64,000 nt of DNA from Curtobacterium citreum (GTDB taxonomy: Bacteria; Actinomycetota; Actinomycetes; Actinomycetales; Microbacteriaceae): assembly GCF_006715175.1 (NCBI RefSeq), contig NZ_VFMQ01000001.1, positions 744,001-808,000 of the forward strand, read 5' to 3'. Numbering within the stretch: position 1 is the first letter of the stretch; each line of letters starts with the position of its first letter. Below the pieces are notes generated by a model. That model ran no database searches. It was not told the origin of the DNA and was given only the letters and a program-made list of their open reading frames with translations. Made by a program: the position numbers and the translations under genes. Below, one piece after another: positions 43,942 through 53,072 of the stretch.

Positions 43942-44304
43942 ATGCCGCCGAAGAGGATCGAGGACGCCGTCGGCCGTGTTGCGCTCACCGCGGTGCTCGG
44001 GGGCTCCACGGTCCGGACGGACGTCGCGACCGCGGTCCGGTGGACCCTGCAGCGACTCGCCGACGACGTCCCGGGCAACAGCGTCGAGGTCCGCGTCCCG
44101 CCGTTCGCTGCCGTCCAGGCGGTGCCCGGTCCACGGCACACCCGGGGGACCCCGCCGAACGTGGTGGAGACGGACGCTGCGACCTGGATCGCACTGGCGA
44201 CCGGGTCCCTGCGGTGGAGCGAGGCCGTCGCCGCCGCGCGGGTGAGCGCCTCGGGCTCGCGCGCGGACATCACGGCGTTCCTGCCGGTCCGCACCGCCAC
44301 CTGA
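43942..44304 (+). CDS. Small SCP-like (sterol carrier family) protein
   Basis: The product is 120 aa from ATG 43942. The pattern RIEDAVGRVALTAV, VRWTLQRLADDVPGNSVEVR, VPPFAAVQAVPGPRHTRGTP and WIALATGSLRWSEAVAAARV matches the actinobacterial 'sterol carrier family' proteins that sit next to purD or purM. The family has an SCP2-like fold by similarity, but no proven ligand or role. A GTG at 43936 is in frame but would sit on the -10. Confidence 0.78.
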   Translation: MPPKRIEDAVGRVALTAVLGGSTVRTDVATAVRWTLQRLADDVPGNSVEVRVPPFAAVQAVPGPRHTRGTPPNVVETDAATWIALATGSLRWSEAVAAARVSASGSRADITAFLPVRTAT

Positions 44305-44597
44305 ACGACGACGTCACGGAACGTCACCGCCGGGAGCAGCCGGCTCGACCGACGAGTTGTTCGACGAGGCTCACGGGATTAGGTAGGTCCTACCGATGTG
44401 CCCTGCGTGGCCGTCCCCGTAGCGTAGAAGTCGCCGGGATTCGGACCCGACCCGAACGGGTCCGAACCCGGCGACAGACTCCAAGGTACGCGACTTGCGG
44501 GTTACGTTGTCAACCATCGCGGCGCGTCGTGCTGCAATCCACAACGAACCCTGGGTTTCGTTGTCGACGATTTCGTGACGGGGCGACACGAGAACCG
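44305..44597. other. 293-bp convergent gap with three inverted repeats
   Basis: No gene seen. GGTAGG (44384-44389) pairs with CCTACC around one T within TTAGGTAGGTCCTACCGAT. A long imperfect hairpin spans 44430-44475 (GTCGCCGGG at one end, CCCGGCGAC at the other, with TCGGACCCG/CGGGTCCGA inside). ACAACGAACCC (44541-44551) pairs with GGGTTTCGTTGT (44553-44564) with one unpaired base. The last two are good terminators for the converging SCP and LuxR-type genes. The first looks more like a protein-binding site. Confidence 0.55.
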
Positions 44598-47198
44598 TCA
44601 GCGCGGCCCGAGCATCTCCGCGAGCTCCGACCGCGCGTGCAGGTCCCACTTCGCGAAGACCCGCGACAGGTGGGCGTCGATCGTCCGGACGGACAGGCCG
44701 AGCGACTCCGCGATCCGCCGGTTGCTCAGCCCACGTGCCGCGAGCTCCGCCACCTCGTACTCCCGGTGGGTCAGTGGGGGTTTCAGTCGGCCGGCCGTGA
44801 CCGCCATGCCGTGCGTCGCGAGGACCGCAGCTGCCTCGGCGATCCGCGACCGGTCCTCGGCGCGCAGGGCGTCGGCGTACTCGACGACCGCGTTCGCGAG
44901 CGGCCCGTCCACCCGGGCCGCGGCGGCTCGCATGCGCTCCCGCGAGACCGTGGCGTCGTGCCCGCGCATGACGTCGTCGGCGAAGTGCAGCGTCTCGGCG
45001 TACATCACGTGCAGCCACGCGCCGCTCGCCGTCGCCCGCGCGGTGATCTCGTCCGCGTGCCGGAGCCCGGCCGGGTTGCCGAGCACGGCCTCGGTCCACG
45101 CGATCGACATCGCGACCTGCTCGCCGGTGATCCGCATCGCCCGCAGCGGGGTGCTCCGTGCCCGGTCGAGTGCGGCAGCGGCCTGCTCGGCGTGCCCGGC
45201 GTAGGCGTTCGCCATCGCGAGCCGGGCCCACGGGTAGGCCGCGAACCCGCCGTGGTCGGCCACGTCGTACCGCTCGCACGCGGCCGAGAGCGCAGCGATC
45301 GCGTCGTCCCAGCGCCGCTGGCCGATCGCCTGGTTGCCGACGCCGATCAGCTCGAGGGTGAAGTCGTACTTCAGGAACGGGCTCGCCCGGCGGACCGGGA
45401 TCTCGGTGAGCATCGTGGCGACGTCCCCGCGCCAGACCTGGAGCTGGTGCGTCACGGAGACCACCTCGCCGACGGCCCACGGGGCCTCCTCGATGTGCTC
45501 GACCGCGGTCGCCAGCGCCCGTCGTGCCAGCCCGGCGGCGTCGTCGAGCCGTCCGGCGGTGGCGAGGGCCATCACGGCGCAGGGGGCGAGCGCGAGGAAC
45601 GCGACGGACACCGTGGGCTGCTGCAGGACCCCGGAGCGCTCGACCTCGGCGCGGACCTCCTCGAACCGGCCGCCCCACCCGAGGTGCGCCAGGCGCAGGA
45701 TCCGCAGGCGTTCGGCCGTCTCCGGACCGACGAGGCCGGCCGCCGCCTCGGCCAGGGCCACCGCGGCGTCGACGTCGTCGTCGTGGAACTGCCGGATGTT
45801 CGCGAGCGTCTCGCAGGCCTCGACGACCATCGCGTCGCCGACCTCGGCCGGACGGGAGCGCGCGAGGGACCAGGCGGCCTCGGCGTCGACGCGGCCGGCC
45901 TCGCGCCCGCTGCTGTACGAGTGCGCGATCGACCGCAGGCAGCGCGCCGTCACCCGCTCGCGCGCGGTCAGGGCGGTGCGGAGTGCGGCGGACGCCAGGG
46001 CGATCGCGCTCTCGTGCTCCTGCAGCCGGACGGCGACCTGGGTCGCGTCGAGCAGCTGCCCGACGGGTGGCAGCACGCCGCAGTCGAGCGCCCAGAGCGC
46101 GGCACGGAGTCGAGCGGCGGGCGGGGCGCCCTCGGGGCTGTCGGTCCGGAAGGCGTTGGCGCGCGCGAACAGGGCCGCACGCCGGGCGACCGGCACGAGC
46201 GCCCGGACGACCTCGCCGACGAGCGGGTGCGACGGACGGACGACCCGGGCGCAGTCGTCCGCCGTGTCGATCGTGACGAGGCCGAGCGCGACCACCCGGT
46301 CGACGTCCCCGCCCGACACCAGCCGCAGCAGCCGCTCGAGGGGGATCGGGTCGGCGAGCGCCACGATGTCGACGACGTCCCGCAGGTCCTCCGGCAGGGC
46401 GCCGAGCTCCGAGCGGTACATGTCCGCCAGGCTGTTCGACGCCGTCACGCGGCCGCGCCAGTACCACCCGGACGCGGTCTGCTCGAGCGCGCCGGACGCC
46501 AGGGCGGCCCGGACGACCTCGCGCAGGTACAGCGGGTTGCCCGCGGTCGCCCGGTGCACGCGCTCGGTGGACGCCGTCTCGAGCTGGGCGCCGAGTGCCG
46601 CGGCCACGACCTCGCCGGTCTCGCGCAGGTCGAGCGGTGCCAGGTCGATCCGTTCGAGCAGGTCGTCCTGCCACAGGGCGCGCAGCGGGTCGGGCAGTGC
46701 GGTGAAGTCCCTGCAGGTCAGGACGAGCCGGGCGCCCTGGTCGCGGACCAGCCACGCGACGTACCGGGCGGAGATCGCGTCGAGGTGGTCGGCGTCGTCG
46801 ACGCGGAGCAGCACGTCCCGGTCGGCGAGGTCGGTCGTCTCGCGCAGGCGCTGGGCGGCGACCGCGTCGTCGACGAGCTCGGCCAGGGCGGCCGGGAGCT
46901 CCCCGAAGCGGTCCGCCACGGCGCCGAACGGCATCGAGCGTCCGGCGGCGACGGCCGTGATCGGGACGACGAGGGTCCGGCCGGTCGCGTCGCGTCGGGC
47001 GACCCGGTCCGTCACACGCGCCGCCGTCGAGGTCTTGCCGAGTCCGGGGGCACCGACGATCGCGACGCTCCAGCGGTGCTCGGCGACGACCGCGACCGCA
47101 CGGTCCTCCTCGCGCCGCGGCACGATCGGCCACGGCACGCGCGCCGGTGAGCCGGGGCGACGACGGTCGCCGACGGGTCGGTCTCGCACCCCCACCAC
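44598..47198 (-). CDS. Large ATP-binding LuxR family regulator (LAL type)
   Basis: The product is 866 aa from GTG 47198, with GAGGAG 6 bp upstream; other GTGs at 47195, 47189 and 47261 are possible. An N-terminal STAND/AAA ATPase has Walker A GAPGLGKTS at residues 49-56 and a Walker B-like LLRVDDADHL. A long helical repeat region follows (TPR-like, many Ala/Leu-rich helices). The LuxR HTH ends the protein: LTHREYEVAELAARGLSNRR and IAESLGLSVRTIDAHLSRVF. LAL proteins such as MalT activate pathways after binding a ligand; the ligand here is unknown and no target operon adjoins. Confidence 0.88.
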   Translation of the reverse strand: MVGVRDRPVGDRRRPGSPARVPWPIVPRREEDRAVAVVAEHRWSVAIVGAPGLGKTSTAARVTDRVARRDATGRTLVVPITAVAAGRSMPFGAVADRFGELPAALAELVDDAVAAQRLRETTDLADRDVLLRVDDADHLDAISARYVAWLVRDQGARLVLTCRDFTALPDPLRALWQDDLLERIDLAPLDLRETGEVVAAALGAQLETASTERVHRATAGNPLYLREVVRAALASGALEQTASGWYWRGRVTASNSLADMYRSELGALPEDLRDVVDIVALADPIPLERLLRLVSGGDVDRVVALGLVTIDTADDCARVVRPSHPLVGEVVRALVPVARRAALFARANAFRTDSPEGAPPAARLRAALWALDCGVLPPVGQLLDATQVAVRLQEHESAIALASAALRTALTARERVTARCLRSIAHSYSSGREAGRVDAEAAWSLARSRPAEVGDAMVVEACETLANIRQFHDDDVDAAVALAEAAAGLVGPETAERLRILRLAHLGWGGRFEEVRAEVERSGVLQQPTVSVAFLALAPCAVMALATAGRLDDAAGLARRALATAVEHIEEAPWAVGEVVSVTHQLQVWRGDVATMLTEIPVRRASPFLKYDFTLELIGVGNQAIGQRRWDDAIAALSAACERYDVADHGGFAAYPWARLAMANAYAGHAEQAAAALDRARSTPLRAMRITGEQVAMSIAWTEAVLGNPAGLRHADEITARATASGAWLHVMYAETLHFADDVMRGHDATVSRERMRAAAARVDGPLANAVVEYADALRAEDRSRIAEAAAVLATHGMAVTAGRLKPPLTHREYEVAELAARGLSNRRIAESLGLSVRTIDAHLSRVFAKWDLHARSELAEMLGPR

Positions 47199-47284
47199 CT
47201 CCCGCTCCTCGTCAGTCCATCTTGCCCCGGTCGCGGGGGACAGGACAGACCGGACCACCACCCACAGTGGGGGACAATGGACGC

Positions 47285-47713
47285 GTGAGCGACTCCGCCC
47301 GATCCGAACCCCGACCCGACGACGGTCCCGACGACCGCACGCCCGCGCCCGCCGCGCCGGCCCCGAACACCGTCTCCACCCCGGACGAGGTCACCATCCG
47401 CCGGGCACCGAAGTTCGGCGTGTTCATCCTCGGCGGTGCGGTCCTCGGCTTCCTGGCGACCCTCGTCGTCGTGTCGGTCACCATGGACATCGACCGCGGC
47501 GACCAGCAGGACGCCAGCTTCGGCACCCTGGTCGGCTACTTCTCGCTGTGGGGCGTCACGATCGGTGCTGCGATCGGCGCGATCGTCGCGGTCGTGCTCG
47601 ACCGCGTCCTCGCGAAGCGGGCCGCCCGCCTCACGGCGGAGCGCGTCGAGGTCGAGCCCGTGCCGGACACGGTCGACGGCGAGATCGAGCACCCGGACGG
47701 CGACCGTCCCTGA
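47285..47713 (+). CDS. Small membrane protein of unknown function
   Basis: The product is 142 aa from GTG 47285. After a proline-rich acidic start (about 40 residues) come two helices (FGVFILGGAVLGFLATLVVV and LWGVTIGAAIGAIVAVVLDR), then a charged tail. GACAAT lies 6 nt before the start, a weaker form of the leaderless pattern. It is divergent from the LuxR-type regulator gene. This kind of two-helix protein often neighbours purF in actinobacteria, but its role is unknown. Confidence 0.65.
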   Translation: MSDSARSEPRPDDGPDDRTPAPAAPAPNTVSTPDEVTIRRAPKFGVFILGGAVLGFLATLVVVSVTMDIDRGDQQDASFGTLVGYFSLWGVTIGAAIGAIVAVVLDRVLAKRAARLTAERVEVEPVPDTVDGEIEHPDGDRP

Positions 47714-47763
47714 AAGACAGGAGACGGACAGGCGGACGGCACCACCGGCGGTGGTGACCAGAT

Positions 47764-47811
47764 GACGGACGGGAGGCACGGTGCCAGCCGGCACCGTGCC
47801 TCCCGTCCGTC
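47764..47811. repeat. Intergenic palindrome, family B copy 3
   Basis: Perfect 22-bp arms (47764-47785 and 47790-47811) surround AGCC. It differs from copy 1 by GGCGCGG to GGCACGG on one arm and the matching CCGCGCC to CCGTGCC on the other. It lies between the convergent membrane protein gene and purF and could terminate both. Confidence 0.9.
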
Positions 47812-47834
47812 TCCTGGTCGCGTCGCGACCGGTC

Positions 47835-49292
47835 TTAGCTGAGCTGGTTCGCCTCGACCCAGGCGAGGTACTCGGGCGTGACCGAGCCGGTCACGTACTC
47901 ACCGGTGAAGCAGCTCATCTCGAGGTCCGTGACGTCCGAGCCCTCGATGATCGCGTCCCGCATGTCGGCGACCTCCTGGTAGATCAGGTGGTCGCTGCCG
48001 AGCACGCGGTTGATCTCCGGGATCTTCCGGTCGTGCGCGATGAGCTCCGCACGGGTCGGCATGTTGATGCCGTAGACGTGCGGGAACCGGACCGGGGGAG
48101 CGGCGCTCGTGAAGGTGACCTCGTTCGCACCGGCAGCCCGCGCCATCTCGACGATCTCGCGGCTCGTCGTGCCGCGCACGATCGAGTCGTCGACGATCAG
48201 GATGTTCTTGCCCTTGAACTCCGACGACATCGCGTTGAGCTTCTGCCGGACCGAGCGCTTCCGCTCCGCCTGCCCGGGCATGATGAACGTCCGGCCGACG
48301 TAGCGGTTCTTGAAGAAGCCCTCGCGGTAGTCGATGCCGAGCTTCTGCGCGACCTGCATCGCGGCCGGACGCGACGAGTCCGGGATCGGCATCACGACGT
48401 CGATGTCGCCGGTCGGCGCGTACTGCGCGATGGTGTCCGCGAGCCGGTTGCCGAGCCGCAGTCGTGCGTCGTAGACCGAGATGCCGTTCATCACCGAGTC
48501 GGGACGGGCCAGGTAGACGTACTCGAACGAGCACGGCACCAGGCGGGGGTCCTTCGCGCACTGGCGCGCGTGCATCTGGCCGTTCATCTCGATGAAGACG
48601 GCCTCGCCCGGGGCGATGTCGCGGACGATCTCGTAGCCGCCGGACTCGAGCACGAGCGACTCGCTCGCGACGATCCACTCCGGCTGGCCGGCCTCGTCGA
48701 ACTTGTGGCCCAGGATGAGCGGCCGGATGCCGTACGGGTCGCGGAACGCGAGCAGCCCGTGCCCGGCGATGGTCGCGATCGTGGCGTAGGAGCCCTCGAC
48801 GCGCTCGTGCACGCGCTCGACGGCGTCGAACACCTGCCCGGGGTCGAGCTCGCTGCCGCGGACCTGGCCCTGCAGCTCGTGCGCCAGGACGTTCACCAGG
48901 AGCTCGGTGTCGGAGCTCGTGTTGAGGTGCCGGCGATCGATGTCGAACAGCTCGCGGGTGAGCTCCCGCGTGTTCGTGAGGTTGCCGTTGTGCACCAGGA
49001 CGATGCCGTACGGGGCGTTCACGTAGAAGGGCTGGGCTTCTTCCTCGTTGCTCGCGACGCCCTTCGTGGCGTAGCGCACGTGGCCGAGGCCCATCGTGCC
49101 GAGCAGCGCCCGCATGTCACGGGTGCGGAAGCCCTCGCGGACGTGGCCGCGTGTCTTGTGCATGTGGTGCACGCGACCCTCGACCGTGGCGATGCCCGTC
49201 GAGTCCTGGCCCCGGTGCTGCAGGAGCAGCAGGGCGTCGTAGATGGATTGGTTGACGGGCCCCTGCGCAACGAGGCCGACGATGCCGCACAT
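47835..49292 (-). CDS. purF: Amidophosphoribosyltransferase
   Basis: It catalyses the first committed step of purine synthesis, PRPP plus glutamine to phosphoribosylamine. The product is 485 aa. It starts MCGIVGLVAQG, so Cys2 is the glutaminase nucleophile with no propeptide. The glutaminase domain continues with LLLLQHRGQDSTGIAT and VLVHNGNLTN. The PRTase domain has the PRPP loop ILIVDDSIVRGTTSREIVEM and GADEV-like residues in RAAGANEVTFTSAAPP. It is divergent from purM with 71 bp between starts. Confidence 0.96.
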   Translation of the reverse strand: MCGIVGLVAQGPVNQSIYDALLLLQHRGQDSTGIATVEGRVHHMHKTRGHVREGFRTRDMRALLGTMGLGHVRYATKGVASNEEEAQPFYVNAPYGIVLVHNGNLTNTRELTRELFDIDRRHLNTSSDTELLVNVLAHELQGQVRGSELDPGQVFDAVERVHERVEGSYATIATIAGHGLLAFRDPYGIRPLILGHKFDEAGQPEWIVASESLVLESGGYEIVRDIAPGEAVFIEMNGQMHARQCAKDPRLVPCSFEYVYLARPDSVMNGISVYDARLRLGNRLADTIAQYAPTGDIDVVMPIPDSSRPAAMQVAQKLGIDYREGFFKNRYVGRTFIMPGQAERKRSVRQKLNAMSSEFKGKNILIVDDSIVRGTTSREIVEMARAAGANEVTFTSAAPPVRFPHVYGINMPTRAELIAHDRKIPEINRVLGSDHLIYQEVADMRDAIIEGSDVTDLEMSCFTGEYVTGSVTPEYLAWVEANQLS

Positions 49293-49363
49293 TCGCGGAG
49301 TGCTCCAGACCGTAGGATCGGGTGGTACCGAACAAGTCTGCCATGCCCCGCGGAGGACAACGC
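49293..49363. promoter_or_regulatory. purF/purM divergent control region
   Basis: TAGGAT (49313-49318) is a likely -10 for purM, whose ATG has GGAGGA 7 bp upstream. On the minus strand TACGGT lies about 15 nt before the purF ATG and may be its -10. No PurR-type palindrome was found. Confidence 0.45.
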
Positions 49364-50464
49364 ATGCCGAACCCGTACGCAGCCGCCGGCGTCGACACCG
49401 CCGCCGGTGACCTGGCCGTCGAGCTCATGAAGTCCGCCGTCTCGGCGACGCACAACGCCTCGGTGCTGGGGGGAGTGGGCGGGTTCGCGGGTCTCTACGA
49501 CGTCTCGTTCCTGAAGGACTTCGAACGGCCGCTGCTCGCGACCTCGACCGACGGCGTCGGCACGAAGGTCGCCATCGCGCAGGCGATCGACAAGCACGAC
49601 ACCATCGGCCAGGACCTCGTCGGCATGGTCGTCGACGACATCGTGGTGGTCGGGGCGAAGCCGCTCTTCATGACGGACTACATCGCCTGCGGCCGGGTCG
49701 TCCCGAACCGCATCGCGGACATCGTCGCCGGCATCGCCCGCGGCTGCTCGGCGACCGGTACGGCGCTCGTCGGTGGCGAGACCGCGGAGCACCCGGGGCT
49801 GCTCGGCCCGGACGACTACGACGTCGCCGGTGCCGCGACGGGCGTGGTCGAGGCCGACCGGCAGCTCGGCGCGCACCTGGTCGAGGACGGGGACGTCGTC
49901 GTCGCGATCGAGTCCTCCGGCCTGCACTCGAACGGCTACTCGCTCGTCCGGCACATCCTGTCGACGAAGGGCGTCGGCTACACCGACCAGCTGCCGGAGT
50001 TCGGCGCCGGGGTGTCCGTCGGCGAAGCACTGCTCGAGCCCACCCGCCTGTACACCGCACCGCTGCTCGACCTGCTCGACGCCCAGCCCGGCGCCGTGCA
50101 CTCGCTGTCGCACGTGACCGGCGGTGGCATCGCCGCGAACCTGGCGCGCGTGCTGCCGGTCGGCACCTGGGTCGAGGTCGACCGGGCCACCTGGACGCCC
50201 CCGTCGGTGTTCCGGGTGCTCGCGGACATGGCCGGCACCCCGGTCGAGGACACCGAAGGCACGTGGAACCTCGGCATCGGGATGTTCGCGGTCGTCGCGG
50301 CGTCGGCTGCCGACTCGGTCGTCGCGGCGCTCGGTGCCGCAGGGCTGCCGGCGTGGACCGTCGGGGCGATCTCGACCTCGGCGCGCGACCTGGACGGCTT
50401 CGAGCAGGGCGCGAAGGGCGTCGACGGCGGCGCCGTCCGGCTCGTCGGGAGCTACGCGGGCTGA
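49364..50464 (+). CDS. purM: Phosphoribosylformylglycinamidine cyclo-ligase (AIR synthetase)
   Basis: The fifth step of purine synthesis: ATP-dependent ring closure of FGAM to AIR. The product is 366 aa from ATG 49364, chosen for its GGAGGA ribosome-binding site; ATG 49343 is the alternative. Motifs are YAAAGVDTAAGD, LLATSTDGVGTKVAIAQ, VGMVVDDIVVVGAKPLFMTD, ALVGGETAEHPG and IESSGLHSNGYSLVR. It is divergent from purF, and the DUF3073 gene follows on the opposite strand. Confidence 0.96.
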   Translation: MPNPYAAAGVDTAAGDLAVELMKSAVSATHNASVLGGVGGFAGLYDVSFLKDFERPLLATSTDGVGTKVAIAQAIDKHDTIGQDLVGMVVDDIVVVGAKPLFMTDYIACGRVVPNRIADIVAGIARGCSATGTALVGGETAEHPGLLGPDDYDVAGAATGVVEADRQLGAHLVEDGDVVVAIESSGLHSNGYSLVRHILSTKGVGYTDQLPEFGAGVSVGEALLEPTRLYTAPLLDLLDAQPGAVHSLSHVTGGGIAANLARVLPVGTWVEVDRATWTPPSVFRVLADMAGTPVEDTEGTWNLGIGMFAVVAASAADSVVAALGAAGLPAWTVGAISTSARDLDGFEQGAKGVDGGAVRLVGSYAG

Positions 50465-50898
<434 letters not shown>

Positions 50899-51111
50899 TC
50901 AGGCGGACTTGTTCTGGTCCTGCTGGGTCTCGAGCTCGTCGTCCTCCTCGTCGCCGTACTGGTCTGCCCAGCGGTCGACGTAGGAGTTCTCGTCCGAGTG
51001 TTGCCCGGCGGAGAGCTCGCGTTCGAGTGCACCGTAGTTCGTCTCCGGGCTGAAGTACTTCAGCTCCCGGGCGACCTTGGTGTGCTTTGCCTTCTGACGG
51101 CCGCGCCCCAT
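50899..51111 (-). CDS. DUF3073 family protein
   Basis: The product is 70 aa and starts MGRGRQKAKHTKVARELKYF, the strongly conserved DUF3073 signature of actinobacteria. SPETNYGALERELSA follows, then an acidic C-terminus (GDEEDDELETQQDQ). It has a good ribosome-binding site (GAGGGGG). The basic start and acidic tail suggest a nucleic acid or ribosome contact, but no role is established. It is a usual neighbour of purM, here on the opposite strand. Confidence 0.92.
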   Translation of the reverse strand: MGRGRQKAKHTKVARELKYFSPETNYGALERELSAGQHSDENSYVDRWADQYGDEEDDELETQQDQNKSA

Positions 51112-51206
51112 GCGTGACCCCCTCGTGTTCGGCTCTGGTCCGGTCCTGGCGGGTGGGGGATGCCACCCGGGGAACCAGACGGTTCGTGGTTTGAAATCTG
51201 CCGATC

Positions 51207-51212
51207 ACTCTA
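51207..51212 (-). promoter_or_regulatory. Candidate -10 (TAGAGT) for the DUF3073 gene
   Basis: TAGAGT on the minus strand would place the transcript start about 90 nt upstream of the ATG at 51111. The stretch is locally AT-rich (51185-51215). No clear -35 was found. Confidence 0.3.
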
Positions 51213-51268
51213 CCATGTACCCCGATCCCGACACCCCGCACGGCGTCCCCCGGACCGCGGCTCCAACG

Positions 51269-51709
51269 TCAGGCCGGCAGGGGTTCCGCGACGCCCCGCT
51301 TCCGGCGCGAGGAACGCAGGACGAGGGCGTCGACGGAGAACCGACCGGGGCCGGTCAGTGCGACGGCGAGGGAGGCGACGGCCAGGACGAGGACGTACTC
51401 GAATCCGCCGTCCTGGGCGAAGAAGCCGGCCGTGGCGTGGGCGAGCAGGCCGGCCACGACCATGTCGACCGCGAGCAGGAACCCCACGACCCGGGTGGCG
51501 ACGCCGGCGACGAGGAGCACGCCGCCGACCAGCTCGAGGCCGGCGACCGCGGGGGCCGCGACCTCGGCGAGCGGGACGCCCATGCCGGCGAAACCCTGGG
51601 TCACGTTCGGGATGCCCTGGGCGAACTTCTGGGCACCGTGGGCGATGAACACCACGCCGAGGACGATGCGGAGCGCGGTCAGGCCGATGGATGTCGATGT
51701 CGTTCGCAT
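51269..51709 (-). CDS. DoxX family membrane protein
   Basis: The product is 146 aa from ATG 51709, with TACCGT 7 nt upstream on the minus strand. Four helices carry the DoxX pattern: [59 protein letters not shown] and FEYVLVLAVASLAVALTGPG. The tail is basic. DoxX-type proteins occur in redox and thiol-stress complexes in some actinobacteria, but most are uncharacterised. Confidence 0.88.
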   Translation of the reverse strand: MRTTSTSIGLTALRIVLGVVFIAHGAQKFAQGIPNVTQGFAGMGVPLAEVAAPAVAGLELVGGVLLVAGVATRVVGFLLAVDMVVAGLLAHATAGFFAQDGGFEYVLVLAVASLAVALTGPGRFSVDALVLRSSRRKRGVAEPLPA

Positions 51710-51833
51710 GGCGACGACGGTATCCAGTGACGTGTCATCGATCCCCCTCGTCCGGGGGACTTGCCGGACTTCGCCAGGGGTCCCCCAGACAACGGTCCGC
51801 CGAACCGCGGACACGCCTTCAGGGTCGGGAGCG

Positions 51834-52100
51834 TCAGGAGTCGGCGCCGCGCCCGGTCTGCTGCTGCAGGCGGTCGATGTGCTCGGACGCCTCGGCCTTG
51901 GTGAGGTCGGCGGGCAGTTCCTCGCCCGCCTCGCGCGCGAGGGTGTCCAGGTAGCTGCGCTGTGGACCGGTCATCGGCTCGTCGCCGGTCACCCAGTCCT
52001 CGGGGTCCTTGCTCGCGGTCGTCGAGGGGTCGGGTCGCTCGCCGCCCAGCGTCTCGCCGGTGTGGGCGTCGTCGGGGGTCTGATCTGCTGCGTCGGTCAT
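51834..52100 (-). CDS. DUF3072 domain protein
   Basis: The product is 88 aa from ATG 52100, with TACGGT 7 nt upstream on the minus strand. An acidic, disordered start is followed by the DUF3072 core: DWVTGDEPMTGPQRSYLDTL and LPADLTKAEASEHIDRLQQ. The core resembles a small helical SAP-like or HeH-like unit. Function unknown. Confidence 0.85.
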   Translation of the reverse strand: MTDAADQTPDDAHTGETLGGERPDPSTTASKDPEDWVTGDEPMTGPQRSYLDTLAREAGEELPADLTKAEASEHIDRLQQQTGRGADS

Positions 52101-52199
52101 GGCGCCGACCGTACGCGCGGGACCGTCCGGCCAGCGCAGCACGTCGTCCCCCGACAGCGCGAGCGGGACAGAAGGAACTCCACGGCGCGAGCGGCGCGC

Positions 52200-52955
52200 T
52201 CAGGTGGGGACGACCGTGTACCGCACCAGGTCGGCGCCCACGGCGCTCGACGCGACGGGGACCTCGGCGTCGCCCTGCCGCAGCCAGATCGTCGCGGCGC
52301 GCTCGTCGATGCGCACCACATGGTGGAGGGACCCGTTCAGCAGCACGGCGGCACGGACCTCGACGGTCCCCGAGGACGGGCGCGGCGGGAGTCCGACCAC
52401 GTCGTCGTCGTACGCCCGGTGCTGCCCTGGTGACAGGAACGGTGAGACCGGCGTCGTGACGACCTCGAACCCCTCGTCGACCTCGCGGACCGCGACCAGG
52501 CGGACCGCCTGGTCCGTGGGGAGTCGGACGTCGACGACCGGGGCGTCAGCCGGGCCGGCCAGTGCGCGGAAGGCGGGCCGACCGTCGGGGGCGAGCAGTC
52601 CCTCCAGGCCGTCGATCCGGACGCGACCGCGTCCGCGCGAATCGGCGTACAGGCCGGGCTCGAGCCCGGAGCGGCGCGCCTCGAGCCGGGACACCACGAC
52701 GCGGTCCGGGCGGTACCAGTCGCGGAGCGTGGCGGGGTCGACCCAGCCGATGCTCGCGACCCCGCGGGCGAGGTCGGCGCCGTCGTCGGCCGGACGCTCG
52801 TCGACTGCGCCGAGGGGGTGCTCGCCGCGCACCGCGACGAGGCCGGCGTACGGGCCGGCCGGGGAGGGTTCGTGGTCGAGCACCTCGACGCGCTTCGACA
52901 CCTTGCCGCCGTGGCCGTCGAACGTCGCGAAGGTGCGCAGGTCGGAGATCGTCAT
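52200..52955 (-). CDS. Protein of unknown function (251 aa)
   Basis: No family recognised. The protein is soluble, with no signal peptide or helix. It opens with TISDLRTFATFDGHGGKVSK and has two similar-looking halves rich in Val, Arg and Asp. The C-terminal half has HHVVRIDERAATIWLRQGD. TAGCAT lies 11 nt before the ATG on the minus strand. It is divergent from the O-acyltransferase gene. The even Arg/Val-rich composition fits a genuine gene of this genome. Confidence 0.55.
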   Translation of the reverse strand: MTISDLRTFATFDGHGGKVSKRVEVLDHEPSPAGPYAGLVAVRGEHPLGAVDERPADDGADLARGVASIGWVDPATLRDWYRPDRVVVSRLEARRSGLEPGLYADSRGRGRVRIDGLEGLLAPDGRPAFRALAGPADAPVVDVRLPTDQAVRLVAVREVDEGFEVVTTPVSPFLSPGQHRAYDDDVVGLPPRPSSGTVEVRAAVLLNGSLHHVVRIDERAATIWLRQGDAEVPVASSAVGADLVRYTVVPT

Positions 52956-53011
52956 GTCGAGGACCGATGCTACGACCGACCGCCGTCGATGTCCGCGGGA
53001 TCCGGCGCCGG

Positions 53012-53040
53012 TTGCCTGCTGAAATGATCACATGTAATAT
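53012..53040 (+). promoter_or_regulatory. Strong AT-rich promoter of the O-acyltransferase gene
   Basis: TTGCCT (53012-53017) and TAATAT (53035-53040) are separated by exactly 17 bp, the best sigma-70-like promoter in the window. The -10 lies in an AT-rich stretch (TGTAATATTGCAAT) unlike the surrounding DNA. The leader to the GTG is about 25 nt and contains AGGGGAG. Confidence 0.7.
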
Positions 53041-53072
53041 TGCAATACGGGTCATCGACATCAGGGGAGCCA

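Noticed and set aside
44379..44397. TTAGGTAGGTCCTACCGAT as a second DtxR/IdeR box
   Set aside because: Only the first half fits. The centre has one base between arms, unlike the 19-bp consensus, and no iron gene adjoins.
43920..47150. 1076-codon plus-strand frame opposite the LAL regulator
   Set aside because: Shadow frame of the minus-strand gene. It reads through the terminators at 44430-44564 and has no recognisable domain.
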